From: Undaria pinnatifida
Taxonomy: Eukaryota; Sar; Phaeophyceae; Laminariales; Alariaceae
Assembly (NCBI GenBank): GCA_012845835.1
Contig: JABAKD010000030.1
Span: forward strand, 16,205,210-16,269,209
DNA: 64,000 nucleotides
Direction of reading: 5' to 3'
Below are positions 61,801-64,000 of the stretch, piece by piece; the stretch's first letter is position 1; the number at the start of each line of letters is the position of its first letter. The translations under genes and the position numbers were made by a program. Under the pieces are notes generated by a model. The model saw only the letters and a program-made list of their open reading frames with translations. It did no database searches and was not told the origin of the DNA.

Positions 61801-64000
61801 CTCCATCCCCCGCCGCAGCTCCTGCACGCGTGTTCGTACAAATACAACTGTTATCCTGTGTTACACAATGGTACCAGTAAAGCTCAGAACGCTCCCCTCC
61901 GAGGTAAAAGCTTGTTGTATAGGAACAGTATGCCGTCTTTCTCAACGGAGCCCGAGACCATGCAAACATGGCATCATTCTCAACGAAATATGAGAGTATC
62001 GCACCTACTACGCATTGTAGCCTAGTACGATTCAAAGTCCCCCGAGGTTTGATGGTCCCTCTGTTCTACACCTGGCTGGGATCTAACTACATCTGGCTGG
62101 GATCTAACGGCATGAGCTCTCTGCCCCCCAAGAAGGGAAGGAGGAGCAGGAACGGCACCAGGGATAAGACCGTGTACAGGATCACGCGAGCCTGCAAGCG
62201 GGCATACGGGGCATAAGACAGAAGAACGAGAAGCAACGAAAAAGGGGGATTTAGGGTCGTCGGGTGATCGTTTTACCATGTTCCATCTAGTCCTGTTCAA
62301 GTGGAAGGGTAGAAAACGATGCTATGCCGCTCTGCTCGATTTAAACTAAGGGCATTTCTTATGCAGTCGGGTTCCGCCAGTCGAAAACGGCCCTTTTTGA
62401 CTGGACTTTTTTATGACTGGATTCTTATTGTCCTTCTTCTTATCGTCAGTCGAGTTGATTTTATAGTTTTTGTGCTCTTCCTGGAGGCGGCTGGTGTGAG
62501 GGAGTACTGCTGTACAGCAGGCGAAATCGGTTGGCAGCTCTGTGCTTTGCGCTGTCTCCGCGAGCAATGGCTCGACGAACCTTCGTCCCAGCGAGTTGAT
62601 GGCTTTGGGCTTAGCCGAAAGCCGCCAAAGCTACGTTCGTGGAGTTGCACTCAGCCGAGAGCCGCCAAAGCTACAGCAGGCGCAGCCGTTGTTGGCAGCA
62701 CGAGATCGAGACCGCGCGCTGCTGCCGTCGTGTGATACACGTTGCTGGCAAGCGGAACTAGGTATGCGCCACGCTGACTTGCTGCGAGAAGCAACAGCAG
62801 GGATAGCCAAGCCAGCGTCAGCGCCTTGTATGATACTGCAGTGTGGTACCTGGTATGGGTGTGTGGCCGTGTGGCCGTGTGGGTGTGTTGGGTGGTGGGA
62901 TGGGCGATGCGATCGGTTCAAAAAACACGTGTCAAACTTTTTCGACTGAGTTCCTCCAGTCGAAAAAGTCGAGTTTTACGACTGGATCCGCCAGTCGGAA
63001 TTCTCAGTTGAAAAAAGTTTAGTCGAAAAAGCCCTTTTTCGACTGCGTAAGAAAGCCCGATTTGGGCTTCAGTCGAAAAAGGCCGTCTTCGACTGACAAA
63101 TCCGACTGAATAAGAAATGGCCCAAGAGTCGAAGAGAGCGCGGCGTAGTAAAACGCCACCACCAGGTATGTACCTATCTATGATGTAAAATGCCACCAGG
63201 TACCTATGATACGAGGGTCATGTTCCAGTATCGTTGGACATGCAACGAACATATACGGACTTTGGCGTTATCATTGTGACGCCAACGATTGACAGAAAAG
63301 CTCTCGAGCCATTGCCAGCATAAATATTAGTTAAGCACTCGCGTGCTCGCCGTGTTACTGCGCAAGCCGCAAGACGTTGCTACTTTTCATGGTGCTGGTG
63401 TCGTGGTAGCCATCGCGTAGTCACGACGTTGTGCGGCTGAGCAGACACACTGGGTCTGGGGGTGATTTTACGATTGAATGGGTGGATGCGACGGATAACC
63501 TGTGCCCCTGTGTGCCCCTACATAGTCATGAAAATTGTATAACATCAGCAATCGACGCATTGTCAACTGAGGGTTTTGCCTCGGGTTGCCCACAATAAAC
63601 GAACGTAACCGTCACAGCAGTTACGCGGGTAGTCACGCAGTATGTATAATACAGGTACACAAAACTGTCATCCCTGCAGCATTTTGTCCGCATGGGAAAA
63701 CAGCGCGCACCTTCTTTGACTCCGATTCTTCCTCCACCTCAGTCTCCCCAGCCTTAGGTTTCGGGGCCTCGAATGCTATCCCCTTCGCCAAGTCCACGCC
63801 AGCTCCCGCCGCGCCGCCGGCGGCAACAGCCGCGTCAGCGTTGCTAGCCGGGGCGGTTACATCGCCCACGGAGTTCACCAGCGCCTCCGCACTGCTACCG
63901 GTCGCCGCAGACGGCTTTTCAGAAGCCTGTGCACTTTCTTCCCCGCCAGAGGCATCTTCCGCCGCGCCAAGGCGCGAGCACCGATGCGTCCGACTCGGCA

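Overview
This window is nuclear DNA from a eukaryote with large, intron-rich genes. The genes are built of short GC3-rich exons (about 55-190 nt) bounded by canonical splice sites and separated by introns of 0.8-7.7 kb. The introns are full of C/G homopolymer runs, microsatellites and short mobile elements. No bacterial operons, rRNA genes or CRISPR arrays are visible. The overall style (long introns, poly-C tracts, long compact terminal exons) fits a photosynthetic stramenopile, most likely a brown alga, possibly kelp-like. That assignment is inference, because no marker gene is present.

Layout. (1) At 3.3-4.0 kb two genes diverge from a shared promoter of about 460 bp that carries an E2F-like site. 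The minus-strand gene shows only its first exon (3296-3487) and must continue leftward. (2) The plus-strand gene runs from 3952 to 24562. A phase-consistent model of seven exons gives a 728-residue protein with a charged, helix-rich N-terminal third and a long disordered C-terminal region rich in Ser, Gly, Arg and acidic residues. I do not recognise its family. (3) 24.6-38.3 kb is intergenic and repeat-dominated. It holds minisatellites, a (GGGTC)n tract, two or three mobile-element families and a 2.15-kb element with 570-bp inverted arms; one orphan exon candidate lies near 28.2 kb. (4) A plus-strand gene at 38326-55837 has five phase-consistent exons, and its first intron appears to be GC-AG. 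It encodes a 195-residue protein that is essentially a single pleckstrin-homology (PH) domain. (5) 55.8-61.7 kb is intergenic, with G/C-rich repeats and no convincing gene. (6) At the right edge a minus-strand gene enters the window: an Ala/Glu-rich exon (63711-64000), a hydrophobic membrane-segment exon (62109-62191) and a further small exon (61767-61821).

The mobile fraction is the most informative part of the window. I see a tRNA-derived SINE (two copies, one inside a tandem duplication whose other copy preserves the empty site), a poly(A)-tailed retroposon family (at least seven copies, one with a clear 10-bp target-site duplication), and a larger dispersed family of up to about 1 kb (at least seven good copies, again with an empty-site comparison). 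There are also several foldback or MITE-like DNA elements, including a set of about 85 bp. A short palindromic word, TACC(A/T)GGTA, occurs at least 25 times across the introns and intergenic DNA against an expectation of about one. It is the strongest unexplained signal here.

Exon models come from splice-site consensus, reading-frame phase and codon character read by eye. No transcript or database evidence was available.
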